Made by a program: the position numbers and the translations under genes. Positions 63,535 through 64,000 of a DNA stretch of 64,000 bases are shown piece by piece (the stretch's first letter is position 1; each line of letters opens with the position of its first letter). The notes below the pieces were generated by a model that saw only the letters and a list, made by a program, of their open reading frames with translations, had not been told where the DNA came from and did not search any database. Source of the stretch: Cohaesibacter intestini (GTDB lineage Bacteria > Pseudomonadota > Alphaproteobacteria > Rhizobiales > Cohaesibacteraceae); contig NZ_QODK01000001.1 in assembly GCF_003324485.1 (NCBI RefSeq), forward strand, positions 1,217,285 to 1,281,284, read 5' to 3'.

Positions 63535-63849
63535 TTATTTTTGGGGATCGCTGGGCTTGGAATATAGGTATCTGCTCAACCGTTTGCAGTCCAAACCACC
63601 CTCGCAAGCATCAGGTGCCAGATAGAAGACAATCCTCTCTTTAAGTGCGGCTTGGAGTTGCTCATGTATGTCACGCCACTGTGGGAGAATTTCTCGTGGT
63701 ACGCCATGAACTCTGAAAGACCAGTGGCGATACTGAACCCTGAAAGCACAAGAGCCTCCTTCTTTTGAGAAACAAACGATCTGAACGTTCTGCCGCTTCT
63801 CAGCATTTGGGAATGCGAATGCTTCGTATGGCATCATGTTGCAGGGCAT
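63535..63849 (-). CDS. 104-aa hypothetical protein of the integrated element
   Basis: Not recognised. The frame begins MPCNMMPYEAFAFPNAEKRQ, and an alternative start is the Met at codon 5 or 6. The composition is protein-like: a beta-rich first half (VQIVCFSKEGGSCAFRVQYR), then HGVPREILPQWRDIHEQLQA as a helix, and FYLAPDACEGGLDCKRLSRY. Three cysteines occur in the second half or near the middle. It has the same strand as the antirepressor gene 155 bp downstream. No ribosome site of note. It may be a phage protein. Confidence 0.45.
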   Translation of the reverse strand: MPCNMMPYEAFAFPNAEKRQNVQIVCFSKEGGSCAFRVQYRHWSFRVHGVPREILPQWRDIHEQLQAALKERIVFYLAPDACEGGLDCKRLSRYLYSKPSDPQK

Positions 63850-64000
63850 TTTGTCGGACTTGGAGACGACTAACCCATCTCATTCATGAGGTTGCCCCAT
63901 TTTCTGCCTGTGATTTTGGCCGCAGTTCATCGTTGCGCATGAAGTGCGCGAAGAATGCCTTTATTTTTGGAATGGGTTGGAGGTGACAATTACGGGTTCA
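63850..64000. other. right edge of the window, inside the integrated element
   Basis: No supported feature. The element continues beyond the window; no second copy of the tRNA-Arg 3' end is seen. Confidence 0.4.

Overview
The window looks like chromosomal DNA of an alphaproteobacterium, most likely order Hyphomicrobiales (Rhizobiales). The evidence is the gene orders argH/tlpA divergent, accA-xerD-(46-aa ORF)-aroK-aroB-corC, bolA divergent from a J-domain gene followed by cobS-cobT, and suv3-like helicase-hslR-fdxA-carD, together with a complete-looking core of the ethylmalonyl-CoA pathway. GC content is moderate (mid-50s by eye). A Cohaesibacter-like marine genus would fit, but that is a guess.

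Region 1-18 kb is a CoA/carbon metabolism block. After the edge gene argH, a thioredoxin-like protein, two tiny proteins (one YjfB-like) and an RNHCP zinc-ribbon protein come hbd (3-hydroxybutyryl-CoA dehydrogenase), etfBA, a rhomboid protease, a cob(I)alamin adenosyltransferase, a HIG1 membrane peptide, an SDR and methylsuccinyl-CoA dehydrogenase (mcd). Then follow two membrane proteins and the divergent pair ccrA / ecm (crotonyl-CoA carboxylase/reductase and ethylmalonyl-CoA mutase). Together these supply the diagnostic enzymes of acetyl-CoA assimilation by the ethylmalonyl-CoA pathway, its electron acceptor (ETF) and the cofactor enzyme for the B12-dependent mutase.

Region 18-34.6 kb is mixed housekeeping and envelope: a soluble hybrid kinase, an AEC transporter, gluQRS, a base-excision glycosylase, dsbB, a YqaA-type protein, tRNA-Leu(CAA), a TauE/SafE exporter, an M20 hydrolase, a D,D-carboxypeptidase, tusA, a DUF924 protein, a GNAT/CelD-like protein, a CAP lipoprotein, a large MscS-type channel, ppk2 and a Zur-box-preceded znuA without znuBC. 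Region 34.8-51.7 kb has a soluble chemoreceptor, an L,D-transpeptidase, accA-xerD, the shikimate genes, corC, bolA, cobST for cobalt insertion into B12, a phytase-like secreted protein, yhhQ, rpmB and a DUF3108 protein.

Region 51.7-61 kb holds a large Suv3-type RNA helicase with the same short motif at both termini, hslR, a 7Fe ferredoxin, a probable very short RNA, carD, an M48 lipoprotein protease and a secreted nuclease-like protein. At 61044 a tRNA-Arg(CCU) gene marks the edge of an integrated element. A tyrosine integrase reads away from the tRNA and is followed by a convergent Bro-N/KilAC antirepressor and an orphan ORF; the element runs off the right end of the window. No CRISPR array, toxin-antitoxin pair or recognisable defence system was seen. 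The strongest leads are the Suv3 terminal repeat, the YjfB-like C-terminal motif shared by two adjacent tiny proteins, the candidate short RNA before carD, and the paired repeats at the integrase start.
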